A stretch of DNA of 59,526 nt from Bacteroidota bacterium. GTDB taxonomy: Bacteria > Bacteroidota > Bacteroidia > Chitinophagales > Chitinophagaceae. The stretch spans positions 1 through 59,526 of the forward strand of contig JAUZOD010000020.1 of the NCBI GenBank assembly GCA_030706635.1, given 5' to 3'. The notes under the pieces were generated by a model. That model saw only the letters and a program-made list of their open reading frames with translations, was not told where the DNA came from and did no database searches. Below are positions 34,128-42,262 of the stretch, piece by piece. Numbering within the stretch: the stretch's first letter is position 1; the number at the start of each line of letters is the position of its first letter. The position numbers and the translations under genes are program-made.

Positions 34128-35113
34128 GACGGGGTCATATTAAAATGGACTGTAAAAATACTACCCTGCGGCTGATTGGAAACCATGCTGATGACCATTT
34201 TATGATCCCGGGCGATTTTACTGCACAGGTAAAGTCCGAGGCCGGTTCCCTGGGTGGAGCGGGTATCTTCATTTCCGACCCGGTAGAATTTCTGAAAAAT
34301 GCGTTTGCGTTCTTTCTGTGATATACCGACACCTTCATCCTTAACCTCCAGCAGGCCTTTATTATTCTGGTTTTTCAGACTGATGTAAACAGGCGCATCG
34401 GGCGCGGAATATTTGACTGCATTCTCAATCAGATTGTTGACCAGGATTTGTATCAAAAGGGGATCGCCGGTAAAATAAATTCCGTTCGCAATTTCGGTAT
34501 GCCAGGGTCTTCCGGGAAAGCGGGCGATAAAATCCTGACAGGAATCACCTACTATTTTAGACATATCCAGCGATTCCTTGTCAAAACGGTAGGAGCCGCC
34601 TTCCAGTTGCGCCGAAACCAGGATATTGCCCGTAAGTGTATTGAGCCGGTTGATTTCCTGCAGGGATGATTTCAGCAGTTTTTCTTTTTGAGCATCATTC
34701 AGGGCATGCTTTAGCAGGGTCTCCAGATTTAACCGGGCAATGGAAATGGGGGTCTTTAGTTCATGGGTAATGGCCATCATGAAATTCTGCTGCTGACGGT
34801 GAATCCGATTTTGCCGCCGGATCGCGGTATATAAAAAGATGGCGCCTACCAGAATCACGATCAGGATAAATAGTCCCTCGCCGATGTATTGAGCCGTTTT
34901 CCGATCCCGGTCGGTGTAAATTTTTTCTGCTTTGGGAATATAGCTGATATCATCGTGGGTGAGCAGGCTCAGTTTATACTCGGTCATCTGACGGTTCTGG
35001 ATGTTCAGGGCGATGAACCACCAGGCTAAGGCAGCGATGATATACAGGAGCAGGAACCAGTAGACCAGGTTCGGCCGGTTAAATCGTCTTTTTTTATAAA
35101 TGTTTCCAGCCAT
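34124..35113 (-). CDS. sensor histidine kinase
   Basis: The 329-residue kinase has two transmembrane helices (about 17-38 and 79-98) flanking a short periplasmic stretch. A HisKA domain has His117 in MMAITHELKTPISIARLN. The HATPase domain has LVNNLIENAVKYS (N box), VKDEGVGIS (G1) and GTGLGLYLCSKIA (G2). The short sensor loop of about 40 residues suggests membrane or small-ligand sensing. The stop overlaps the regulator's start, so the two form a two-component operon. Confidence 0.93.
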   Translation of the reverse strand: MAGNIYKKRRFNRPNLVYWFLLLYIIAALAWWFIALNIQNRQMTEYKLSLLTHDDISYIPKAEKIYTDRDRKTAQYIGEGLFILIVILVGAIFLYTAIRRQNRIHRQQQNFMMAITHELKTPISIARLNLETLLKHALNDAQKEKLLKSSLQEINRLNTLTGNILVSAQLEGGSYRFDKESLDMSKIVGDSCQDFIARFPGRPWHTEIANGIYFTGDPLLIQILVNNLIENAVKYSAPDAPVYISLKNQNNKGLLEVKDEGVGISQKERKRIFQKFYRVGNEDTRSTQGTGLGLYLCSKIARDHKMVISMVSNQPQGSIFTVHFNMTPS

Positions 35114-35149
35114 GATGCTGCATCGTTTTAGCTTTTTGCAGCCCCGCGA

Positions 35150-35617
35150 TTATGGAATCTTTTCCAGCCGCAATCCCACGCTCAGGATATTTTTCAGCGG
35201 ATCTTCCCGCATGAGCTGTTCCATAATAAAATGATAGGATCCGGTTTTGCTGAACCTGGTTTTGGGCTGAATGATGATGCGGGTGTCGTAAATATCATCC
35301 ATGGCAGTTCCGGTCCATCCTTTTTCATTGGTGGCCAGCAAGAGATCATAGTCGCCGGTTTTCGGATGATTTTCGCCGGGTTCCTTTACCATGGCCCGCA
35401 CATACAGATTATTATAATGATAGGCATCCGTATGCCGGAGCACGATGTAGATATTGTACAGGGAAAGGGTGTCTGTAATGGTAAATTCGATGTCCGGTTT
35501 AAGGGAAGAAGGCCATTGGTGATCGGGTAGTGATATGCTTTTTTCAAATGTGCCGGTGGTCAATGAACAGGAGCAGAGAAAAAAGCAGATCCATCCGAAG
35601 AAAATTGTTCTTTTCAC
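35150..35617 (-). CDS. gldH: gliding motility lipoprotein GldH
   Basis: The 155-residue product has a lipoprotein signal (FFGWICFFLCSC, lipidation at the second Cys) followed by a beta-rich domain: LPDHQWPSSLKPDIEFTITD, NIYIVLRHTDAYHYNNLYVR and the C-terminal LREDPLKNILSVGLRLEK-like end, the pattern of GldH. In Bacteroidota GldH belongs to the gliding/type IX secretion apparatus associated with GldK-N, although many non-gliding species also have it. The histidine kinase gene lies downstream on the same strand and yicC upstream, 15 bases away. Confidence 0.85.
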   Translation of the reverse strand: MKRTIFFGWICFFLCSCSLTTGTFEKSISLPDHQWPSSLKPDIEFTITDTLSLYNIYIVLRHTDAYHYNNLYVRAMVKEPGENHPKTGDYDLLLATNEKGWTGTAMDDIYDTRIIIQPKTRFSKTGSYHFIMEQLMREDPLKNILSVGLRLEKIP

Positions 35618-35632
35618 TGTAAACTTCTTGGG

Positions 35633-36508
35633 TTATAATACATTCAATATTTGTTCCTTGGCTTTTTCCAGTTCATCCTTCATCAGCACAACAGCTTTCT
35701 GAATGGTTACATCATAGGCTTTGGAGCCGGTGGTATTGATTTCCCTTCCGATCTCCTGGAGAATAAAAGAAAGCTTTTTCCCCTTGCTGTCCTCCGGTTC
35801 GGCGAGTACTTCCTTAAAATAGGAACAATGGTTTTTGAGTCGCACCTGTTCCTCGCTGATGTCGATCTTCTCCAGGTAGTAGATCATTTCCTGTTCCAGC
35901 CGGTTGCTGTCATAATGGTCCTTGCCCACATGTTCTTCGAGTAGTTTTTCAAGTCCGTCCCGTATTTTCTGCTGACGCAGGGGCTGGAGTTTTATTATTT
36001 CCTCCTGCTGCATGCAGATGTTATTGATACGGAGAATCAGGTCATCCTCCAGCACCTTGCCTTCATTCAGGCGATGGACGTTGAGGTCATCAATGGCCAT
36101 TAACACCACTTTTTTGAATTGTGCCCACTCTTCTTCTGTAAGGGTATCTCCGGTCGGAGTGATTACTTCGGGGAGTTTCACCAGGGTGCTCAGGATGGCC
36201 GAAGGATCCAGGGAAAGTTCTTTAGACAATTCCGCGAGGGCCTGGTAGTAGGCTTTAGCCAGATCAGTATTAATAGTAACCGGTTTTGCATTACCAGTCT
36301 GCTTCAGGGTAATGCTGCAATCCAGCGAACCACGTCCCAATTTTTCCGAAAGGAGCTTCCGGATATCGAATTCATAGGGTTTCAGGAAGCCGGGTAATTT
36401 CAATTGAAGTTCAAACTGTTTTCCATTGAGCGATTTTACATCCACCAGAAAGGTTTTACCCCCCACCGTCTCTTCCGCCCTGCCAAAACCCGTCATCGAT
36501 TTTACCAT
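35633..36508 (-). CDS. YicC family endoribonuclease-like protein
   Basis: The 291-residue protein opens with VKSMTGFGRAEETVGGKTF, the hallmark N-terminus of the YicC family. It ends with DSKGKKLSFILQEIGREINTTGSKA and a Lys/Glu helix, which is the conserved C-terminal half. The E. coli homologue acts on small RNAs; the role in Bacteroidota is not established. The length is typical. It lies upstream of gldH and downstream of the pseudouridine-synthase gene in the same direction, so the set is likely cotranscribed. Confidence 0.92.
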   Translation of the reverse strand: MVKSMTGFGRAEETVGGKTFLVDVKSLNGKQFELQLKLPGFLKPYEFDIRKLLSEKLGRGSLDCSITLKQTGNAKPVTINTDLAKAYYQALAELSKELSLDPSAILSTLVKLPEVITPTGDTLTEEEWAQFKKVVLMAIDDLNVHRLNEGKVLEDDLILRINNICMQQEEIIKLQPLRQQKIRDGLEKLLEEHVGKDHYDSNRLEQEMIYYLEKIDISEEQVRLKNHCSYFKEVLAEPEDSKGKKLSFILQEIGREINTTGSKAYDVTIQKAVVLMKDELEKAKEQILNVL

Positions 36509-36541
36509 AATAATCGTGTTTGTAAACGGAAAGGTAATAAA

Positions 36542-37138
36542 TTAAATGAGCGTATCGAGACCGAGCTTTTGGTAGTATTCCTTTTTATCCATCTCGATCA
36601 TTTCGCCGGGTAAAAGGGAATGGATACTTAATTCAGAAATGCGGTAACGCAGGAGTCGAAGTGTAGGAAACCCTAAGGCCGCAGTCATTTTCCTAACCTG
36701 CCTGTTCTTGCCTTCGTGGAGGATTAGTCTGATCCAGGACGTGGGAATATTCTTTCGGAAACGGATGGGAGGCTGTCTTTCCGGAACCGGTGGCGTTTCG
36801 GTGAAAGATTCGGCACTTGCTTTTCTCGTAATGTATTTTTTCCCGTCCAGCGCAATGGAAACTCCCGTACTCAGGGAGTCAAGCGCTTTCTTTGTGATGA
36901 CCCCCTCCACCTGCACCCAATACTCCCGTTCGTGTGCAAAGGAAGGATGCAGTACCTGATAATTCAGGGATTTGTCGTTGGTCAGCAAAAGCAATCCTTC
37001 ACTGTCATAGTCCAGACGACCCAGGGGGTAAACATCGGGGGGCACCTTAAAAAAATCCTTCAAACAGGCTTTCCCGTTTTCCGGGGTAAACCCGGAAATC
37101 ACCTGAAACGGTTTATATATAATGAAGTATCTGTACAA
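36542..37138 (-). CDS. pseudouridine synthase (RluE/RsuA type)
   Basis: The 198-residue enzyme isomerises uridine in rRNA. YPLGRLDYDSEGLLLLTND contains the catalytic Asp (RLDYDSEG) and LHEGKNRQVRKMTAALGFP is the RsuA/RluB/E/F C-terminal signature. No S4 domain precedes it, as in RluE. The exact rRNA site is not predictable with certainty. It is divergent from lpxD across a 242-base gap that has hairpin-forming sequence. Confidence 0.88.
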   Translation of the reverse strand: MYRYFIIYKPFQVISGFTPENGKACLKDFFKVPPDVYPLGRLDYDSEGLLLLTNDKSLNYQVLHPSFAHEREYWVQVEGVITKKALDSLSTGVSIALDGKKYITRKASAESFTETPPVPERQPPIRFRKNIPTSWIRLILHEGKNRQVRKMTAALGFPTLRLLRYRISELSIHSLLPGEMIEMDKKEYYQKLGLDTLI

Positions 37139-37184
37139 ATGAATTCAATGAAAGCGTTGCGCACAATGGGTTTCAAAAGATCGT

Positions 37185-37262
37185 AAAAAATAAAAAGCCC
37201 CGCTGGCGGCGAGACTTTTACTATTTGGATGGGTTAGTAAGTACAGGGAAATAAATTTCCCT
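37185..37262. other. hairpin-forming sequence between rluE-like gene and lpxD
   Basis: AAAAGCCCCGC (about 37192) and GGCGAGACTTTT (about 37207) can form a stem with two mismatches, and AGGGAAAT / ATTTCCCT (37245-37262) is a perfect inverted repeat. The remaining bases up to 37380 are very A+T-rich. They may be promoter or leader structures for the divergent genes. I see no RNA gene I can name. Confidence 0.3.
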
Positions 37263-37380
37263 ACACAATATTAGAAATAATTTTGTCGATCCGGAAAAAT
37301 TTTCCAATAAATTTTATGCACAATTTTTTTTAGGGTGTGGAAAAGCACTTTAATGTAGGTTTACGCTAAATTTTTCTCCC

Positions 37381-38328
37381 ATGCAATTCCCTTCCCCGGT
37401 TTCGTTGTCCTGGTTGTCTGAATTTCTTGGCGCCTCCCTCATGGGCGATGTAAAGGGATCCGCTACCGGTATCAATGAGATCCACAAAGTTGAAAAAGGC
37501 GATCTTGTTTTTGTAGATCATCCAAAGTATTATGAACAGTGCCTTCGTTCGGCGGCTTCTTTCATTATCATCAATCAGGTAGTGGAATGTCCGCCCGGCA
37601 AAGCCTTGCTGGTTGTTGACGAACCATTTGAAGCCTACCTGAAAATCGTAAAGCACTTTCGTCCTTTTGAAGGCGCTGTTCAACCGGTAAGCCCCGATGC
37701 ACAAATCGGAAAGACCTCTTTTGTTTATCCGGGGACCTTTATTGGTAACCACGTGCAGATCGGAGAAAACTGTCTGATCCATCCTAACGTAAGTATTCTC
37801 GATCATTGCATCATTGGCAATAATGTGATCATCCAGGCCGGAACCGTGATCGGATCGGATGCTTTTTATTATAACACGAAAAAGAACCGGGAGATATGGT
37901 ATAAAAAGATGCTGAGTTGTGGCCGGGTGCTTATTGAAGACGATGTAGAGATCGGAGCAGGTTGTACCATCGACCGGGGTGTTACCAGTGATACGGTGAT
38001 TGGAAAAGGATGCAGGCTGGATAATATGGTTCACATCGGCCACGATACTACCCTGGGAAAGAACTGTCTGATCGCAGCCCAGGTAGCTGTTGCCGGCGCC
38101 GTGGATATCGGGGATGGGGTCATCTTATGGGGACAGGTTGGTGTAAGTAAGACCCTCCGCATTGGTGATCATGCGGTGGTACTTGCCCAAAGTGGGGTGG
38201 GCAAAGATCTGGATGCGGGTAAAATCTATTTTGGATCCCCCTGCGATGATGCATCTGTAAAAAAACGGGAACTCGTTTGGGTTAAGCGGATACCGGAGCT
38301 GTGGAAGAAGGTGATGGAGAAAGGTTGA
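37381..38328 (+). CDS. lpxD: LpxD-like UDP-3-O-acylglucosamine N-acyltransferase
   Basis: The 315-residue protein has an N-terminal uridine-binding-like domain followed by left-handed beta-helix hexapeptide repeats from about residue 105 to 260 (VQIGENCLIHPNVSILDHC, DDVEIGAGCTIDRGV, DNMVHIGHDTTLGKNCLIAA). HIGHD contains the catalytic-type His of LpxD. It would add the second acyl chain to UDP-3-O-acylglucosamine during lipid A synthesis. Bacteroidota often carry more than one LpxD-like gene, so this copy may be the secondary one. The last codon and stop (GGT TGA) lie in a fold-back repeat arm. Confidence 0.82.
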   Translation: MQFPSPVSLSWLSEFLGASLMGDVKGSATGINEIHKVEKGDLVFVDHPKYYEQCLRSAASFIIINQVVECPPGKALLVVDEPFEAYLKIVKHFRPFEGAVQPVSPDAQIGKTSFVYPGTFIGNHVQIGENCLIHPNVSILDHCIIGNNVIIQAGTVIGSDAFYYNTKKNREIWYKKMLSCGRVLIEDDVEIGAGCTIDRGVTSDTVIGKGCRLDNMVHIGHDTTLGKNCLIAAQVAVAGAVDIGDGVILWGQVGVSKTLRIGDHAVVLAQSGVGKDLDAGKIYFGSPCDDASVKKRELVWVKRIPELWKKVMEKG

Positions 38329-38416
38329 TAGTGTATGGTGGATGGTATATGGTGGATGGAATTCAGGCGCGAATTCCTGCTTAAGGTCCATCCACCATAT
38401 ACCATATACCATCAAC
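38324..38416. repeat. fold-back heptad element R4
   Basis: The arms use TATATGGTGGATGG-type units. The inner 17 bases of the left arm (ending 38360) pair perfectly with the right arm (38387-38416). The core TTCAGGCGCGAATTCCTGC resembles R3 and R5. The left end includes the lpxD stop codon (TGA at 38326-38328). It lies between convergent genes. Confidence 0.88.
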
Positions 38417-38435
38417 AAAAGAATTCCGGATATTG

Positions 38436-39518
38436 CTACTCCGGATTATAATCATACGGAACCAGTTCCGCCAGCTTCTTCCATGCCCAGTATCCCATAT
38501 TGGTCACTTCGGATTGCTCATAGAAATAACCATTCTCTTCTATCGAAAACCCGTTGGGGATGTCCAGCGCGGAGATCTGGATTCTGGCGGTCAGGGGGAA
38601 TTTGTTTTTTATAAGATAGGCTTTGTCCGGCACCCGGTTTTTATATTTTATGCGGATGCGTCCTTTGAGGGATATATCCACGGTGCCACTATCCAGAGAA
38701 TAAAAACTGGAATCATAAGGATTTTCAAGCAGGGTTCCCTTTTCCGGATTCGCAGAGTCCAGGATCTCTATCTCAAATCCCTCGTCCTTTAAAGTGCTGT
38801 CGTACCAGCTTCTCATAAAATGCAGGCGGGATCCGATATAGGTCAGGTACCTGTTCTTTTTCCAGAGTTCCTGTTGCTCGGGGGTGCCTGTAAGTTCTTC
38901 AAACAAAGGGTATCCGGTATAACTGCTGATATGCGTATCATAATGATTTACGAAAGAATCGAGCTGGTAATGGATTTTATAACCCAGGGCTTCATTAACG
39001 ATCAGCAACTGCTCTTTGGCCTTTACTTTCAGCCTGTTGCTTTTCTTGTAGTAATAAAACTGGAGGGCGTCCTTATTCATGATCGTGCATTGTGTTGCAT
39101 TATTACTGGTTCCAATGAAGTTCTCGAGGAAGAAGTCTCCGTATCTGGCCCAACCATCCTTTAAGGCCCCGCCGCCGGTAACCACAACTTCCGTCATGCT
39201 TTTATCTTCTTCTTTCAGCAGGATATTGAGTGAATCTTTATCCTTGCTGCTGTTGCTGATACGCAATACCTGGGTTTCATACCCCGTGTAAGAGATAACC
39301 AGATCATAGCCGCCATTGGCCATACGCAATGAAAAAAGGCCATCATTGCTGGAAATTGTTCCGCTGGTGGTATTCTGACAAAACACGGAAGCACCTGCCA
39401 GCGCGCTGCCGGATTTTGCATCCATTATCTTACCCTGAATGCTGAAGGTTTTTTCCTGGGTAAATGCAGTAACTGAAAGCAAAATAGCGATGCAGCTGAA
39501 AAGGAGTGGTTTCATCAT
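38436..39518 (-). CDS. CarboxypepD_reg-like domain outer-membrane-associated protein
   Basis: The 360-residue protein has a signal peptide (LLFSCIAILLSVTAFTQ), then a carboxypeptidase-regulatory-like beta-sandwich at about 25-105 (GKIMDAKSGSALAGASVFC, SYTGYETQVL). The middle and C-terminal part is a DUF5686-like unique region (FLENFIGTSNNATQCTIMNK, YKIHYQLDSFVNHYDTH). This arrangement is typical of Bacteroidota surface or periplasmic proteins, but no TonB-receptor barrel is present. The function is unknown. The methionine three bases inside (39515) is equally possible as start. Confidence 0.8.
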   Translation of the reverse strand: MMKPLLFSCIAILLSVTAFTQEKTFSIQGKIMDAKSGSALAGASVFCQNTTSGTISSNDGLFSLRMANGGYDLVISYTGYETQVLRISNSSKDKDSLNILLKEEDKSMTEVVVTGGGALKDGWARYGDFFLENFIGTSNNATQCTIMNKDALQFYYYKKSNRLKVKAKEQLLIVNEALGYKIHYQLDSFVNHYDTHISSYTGYPLFEELTGTPEQQELWKKNRYLTYIGSRLHFMRSWYDSTLKDEGFEIEILDSANPEKGTLLENPYDSSFYSLDSGTVDISLKGRIRIKYKNRVPDKAYLIKNKFPLTARIQISALDIPNGFSIEENGYFYEQSEVTNMGYWAWKKLAELVPYDYNPE

Positions 39519-39641
39519 GGGAATATCCGGTTTTATAAGCTTAATCAGATTTCACAAAATAGAACGAAATACCCGGTATTGGAAATATGGGGTTGTTAAT
39601 TTATGACAGCTGATGAATGAAGACACATCGGCCCGGGACTG

Positions 39642-40634
39642 TTAACCGGGTTGTATATTTTTAAGATACCGGGAACAGGCATTCCGGATTGAATCTTCTA
39701 TGGGCGTGAATTGGAATCCCGTCAGTGCTTTTAATAATTTGCTGTTGTCATAAACACTTTTCCTGCGGGCAATGGCTGCAGTCTCCCGGGTAAGCATCGG
39801 TTTTTTCCCATTGAAGAGGGATTTGAATTTTTCGGCTCTCCAGGCAAGACCTGCAAGAAAGGGGGTGGCTTCTTTTGAAGGATGATTTTTATGAAATCCA
39901 TCAGCAATGCAGTTGAAGAGATGCCTGTAATCCCAGTTTTCGCCACTAACAATAAACCGGTCGTTGCGAACAGGCGACTTCATCAACAGGGCAATGACCC
40001 TGGCCAGGTCTTCCACATCTACAAATCCATTGCTGCCATTAACATACCAGGGGAATTCCTGATACGCGGTTTTAAATATGGCGCAGCTGCCCTGGTTCCA
40101 GTCGCCATAACCTAAAATGGTGGATGGATTCACAATCACTGGCGTCAATCCCTCGCCCATGCCACGCCATACCTCCATCTCTCCGTAATATTTGCTGATG
40201 GCGTATTGTGACTGACGGGAATTGCTTTCCCATTTTTTTTCCTCGTTCAGCATCTCTGCGTTATTCGTTCTCCCCAGCGCACCCACGGAACTGATATGTA
40301 TAAAATCCGGAATATTATTTTCCAGCGCGGCATTGACAACGTTGGCCGTTCCTTCAATATTTACCTTCCATAATTTTTCCCGGTCACCCGGATAAAATGA
40401 AACCAGGGCAGCAGCATGGATGATGCAATGGCAGCCTTTCATGTATTCGTCCAGGCAAACCACATCCAGGATATCCCCGGAGACCCACTCTACTTTTTCC
40501 GACAGCTCCGGCGATAAATAAAATGGGACAGGGTGATTCTCCCGGCGCAGGGCGCGAACAGCATAGCCCTGCTGTACGAGTTCCGTAAGAACGTACGATC
40601 CGAGAAATCCGGTACCGCCGGTAAGGAAGATCAT
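39642..40634 (-). CDS. NAD-dependent epimerase/dehydratase family protein
   Basis: The 330-residue extended SDR has FLTGGTGFLGSYVLTELVQQ (cofactor loop), IIHAAALVSFYPGDREKLWK, HISSVGALGRTN and YAISKYYGEMEVWR, where Tyr-x3-Lys is catalytic. NPSTILGYGDW is the conserved C-terminal segment. It is closest in form to dihydroflavonol-4-reductase-like epimerases. The substrate is unknown. Its ATG lies 4 bases from the edge of the A+T-rich fold-back element, so there is no room for an ordinary ribosome-binding site. Confidence 0.87.
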   Translation of the reverse strand: MIFLTGGTGFLGSYVLTELVQQGYAVRALRRENHPVPFYLSPELSEKVEWVSGDILDVVCLDEYMKGCHCIIHAAALVSFYPGDREKLWKVNIEGTANVVNAALENNIPDFIHISSVGALGRTNNAEMLNEEKKWESNSRQSQYAISKYYGEMEVWRGMGEGLTPVIVNPSTILGYGDWNQGSCAIFKTAYQEFPWYVNGSNGFVDVEDLARVIALLMKSPVRNDRFIVSGENWDYRHLFNCIADGFHKNHPSKEATPFLAGLAWRAEKFKSLFNGKKPMLTRETAAIARRKSVYDNSKLLKALTGFQFTPIEDSIRNACSRYLKNIQPG

Positions 40635-40637
40635 GGA

Positions 40638-40740
40638 GTTAATGTGGTAATGTGAAAATATGTAAATGTGTAAATGTAATACATCGCAGTAAACTGTCTT
40701 TTATTTCCACATTTACATATTTTCACATTATCACATTAAC
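40638..40740. repeat. fold-back element R13, A+T-rich arm type
   Basis: The left arm from 40638 (TAATGTGG, TAATGTG, AAAATATG, TAAATGTG units) and the right arm at 40707-40740 pair over about 33 bases with one mismatch. The right arm supplies the TAA stop of the upstream minus-strand gene (40736-40738). The left arm sits 4 bases from the start of the next. Confidence 0.9.
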
Positions 40741-41584
40741 CGCTGTATTCAAAAAACCCGCTCCCCGTCTTTCTCCCCAAAGCACCCTGCTCCACTTTTA
40801 ATTTTTGCAGCGGAGAAGGCTTAAGCCGCGCGGGCATACCGAGGGCGTTATAAAGGGAGCAGCTCACAGTATAATTAACATCATTTCCAATCAGGTCCAT
40901 CAGACGGAAGGGTCCCATTTTAAAACCTGCTGCTTCTGCCAGCCGGTCCACCGTTTCCACATCGGCAACATCATGCTCAACCAATCTCAGCGCTTCGAGA
41001 TAGAAGGGCCGGGCAACATGGTTCACGATAAAGCCCGGCGCGTCTTCGCAGATCACAGGCGTTTTCCCCATCCGGATCGCCAGGTCCCGGATTCTTTGAA
41101 TGCTGGTTTCGGCAAGATGGCTGGTCCTGATAATCTCTACCAGTTTCATCCGGGGAGCGGGATTGAAAAAATGCATTCCGACAATTCTTTCGGGGAATGA
41201 GGTTTGCTCGGCAATCGTTTTAATGGAAAGAGAAGAACTGTTGCTGGCGAATAGGGTTTCGGGAGCATTTATTTTTTCAAGTCCGGTAAAAAGAGCCGAC
41301 TTGGCTTCTGTTTGTTCTACGATGGCTTCCAGAATGATTCCGGCCCGGCATTCCGCTAAATCTCCCGTAAAGCGGATCCGTTCCAATATCCCGTTTTTTT
41401 CCAAAGCGCTAATCCGGCGCTTCTCTGCAAGCTGCTGCAGATCCGTTTCGATTTGTCCGGATGCTTTCGAAAGCACGGAAGGGTCAAGATCATATAATAT
41501 TACGGAAATGCCGTGTAGTGCGGCTGTCTCTGCAATACCCGAACCCATGGTTCCCGCTCCGCAAACACATAAGAGATCAGGCAT
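40736..41584 (-). CDS. 3-hydroxyacyl-CoA / 3-hydroxybutyryl-CoA dehydrogenase
   Basis: The 282-residue NAD enzyme oxidises 3-hydroxyacyl-CoA. CVCGAGTMGSGIAETAALHG is the Rossmann loop. AIVEQTEAKSALF, ASNSSSLSI and GMHFFNPAPRMKLVEI (with the catalytic-site His-Phe-Phe-Asn-Pro) are diagnostic, and GFIVNHVARPFYLEALRLV starts the helical dimerisation domain. The short single-domain form matches Hbd/PaaH rather than the multifunctional FadB. The stop TAA lies in the arm of an A+T-rich fold-back element. It could act with IcmF and thiolases in butyrate or phenylacetate metabolism. Confidence 0.93.
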   Translation of the reverse strand: MPDLLCVCGAGTMGSGIAETAALHGISVILYDLDPSVLSKASGQIETDLQQLAEKRRISALEKNGILERIRFTGDLAECRAGIILEAIVEQTEAKSALFTGLEKINAPETLFASNSSSLSIKTIAEQTSFPERIVGMHFFNPAPRMKLVEIIRTSHLAETSIQRIRDLAIRMGKTPVICEDAPGFIVNHVARPFYLEALRLVEHDVADVETVDRLAEAAGFKMGPFRLMDLIGNDVNYTVSCSLYNALGMPARLKPSPLQKLKVEQGALGRKTGSGFFEYSG

Positions 41585-41629
41585 GTACAGTGGGCATGAT
41601 TTGAATAGTTAAAGGTACGCAGATAAAAG

Positions 41630-41760
41630 GGGATGACGATCTTGCCCTCAGTAGCTTTCTTCGATCCTGCGCCCCCGCTGAAGCTATGGCGCATGTAACC
41701 GAAGCTTTCTTCGACCGCCGGAGCCCTGGCGAAGCTGGTAGCGAAGGAGGGATGACGGAT
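41630..41760. repeat. G+C-rich imperfect direct repeat pair upstream of ridA
   Basis: Two imperfect copies of about 35 bases (41651-41685 and 41701-41736) share AGCTTTCTTCGA, a C-rich middle and GCTGAAGCT/GGCGAAGCT, so each can fold on itself. GGATGACG flanks both sides (41631 and 41751). CGCCGGAGCCCT in it recurs, reversed, inside the anti-sigma gene at about 44920. It fills most of the gap between the divergent dehydrogenase and ridA. Confidence 0.65.
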
Positions 41761-41790
41761 CATAAAGCAAACTATCCTTAAATTTGGCAT

Positions 41791-42174
41791 ATGGAAAAGA
41801 AAATCATCAATACCACTGATGCTCCGGCGCCCATCGGTCCGTATAGTCAGGCTGTACAGGTAGGCCAAATGCTATTCCTCTCAGGGCAGGTTGCCATTAA
41901 TCCGCAGACCGGAAATCTGGAAACAGCGGATATTCAAACAGAGACCCACCAGGTGATGCATAATCTAAAGGCCGTATTGCAGTCGGCGGGCATAGATTTC
42001 AGTCATGTTGTTAAAACGACGATTTTTTTGTCGGACATGGCGCTCTTTTCTTCCGTGAATGAATTGTATGGAAAATATTTCACCGGCAATTTTCCCGCCA
42101 GGGAAACGGTGGCCGTGAAGACGCTTCCGAAAAATGCAAATGTGGAGATCAGTATGATTGCCATTTTGGGTTGA
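41791..42174 (+). CDS. ridA: RidA family enamine/imine deaminase
   Basis: RidA hydrolyses reactive 2-aminoacrylate and similar enamines made by PLP enzymes. The 127-residue protein has IINTTDAPAPIGPYSQAVQV, LFLSGQVAINPQTGNL, HVVKTTIFLSDMALFSSVNE and FPARETVAVKTLPKNANVEI, containing the Arg that binds carboxylate. The length is normal. The stop codon (GGG TTG A; TGA at 42172-42174) lies in a fold-back arm, with the convergent kbl stop in the other arm of the same element. Confidence 0.94.
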   Translation: MEKKIINTTDAPAPIGPYSQAVQVGQMLFLSGQVAINPQTGNLETADIQTETHQVMHNLKAVLQSAGIDFSHVVKTTIFLSDMALFSSVNELYGKYFTGNFPARETVAVKTLPKNANVEISMIAILG

Positions 42175-42262
42175 CCGTTGACCGTTGATGGTTGACCGTT
42201 GACCGACTTCAGGTGCGAATTCGCAATAAAACTCCATCAACCATCAACCATCAACCATCAAC
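42169..42262. repeat. fold-back heptad element R5
   Basis: The left arm has GTTGACCG and one GTTGATGG unit, and the right arm four CCATCAAC units, so pairing has C:A-type mismatches between unit types. The core CTTCAGGTGCGAATTCGC is nearly the reverse complement of the R8 core. It carries the TGA stops of both convergent genes, ridA (42172-42174) and kbl (42258-42260). Confidence 0.88.
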
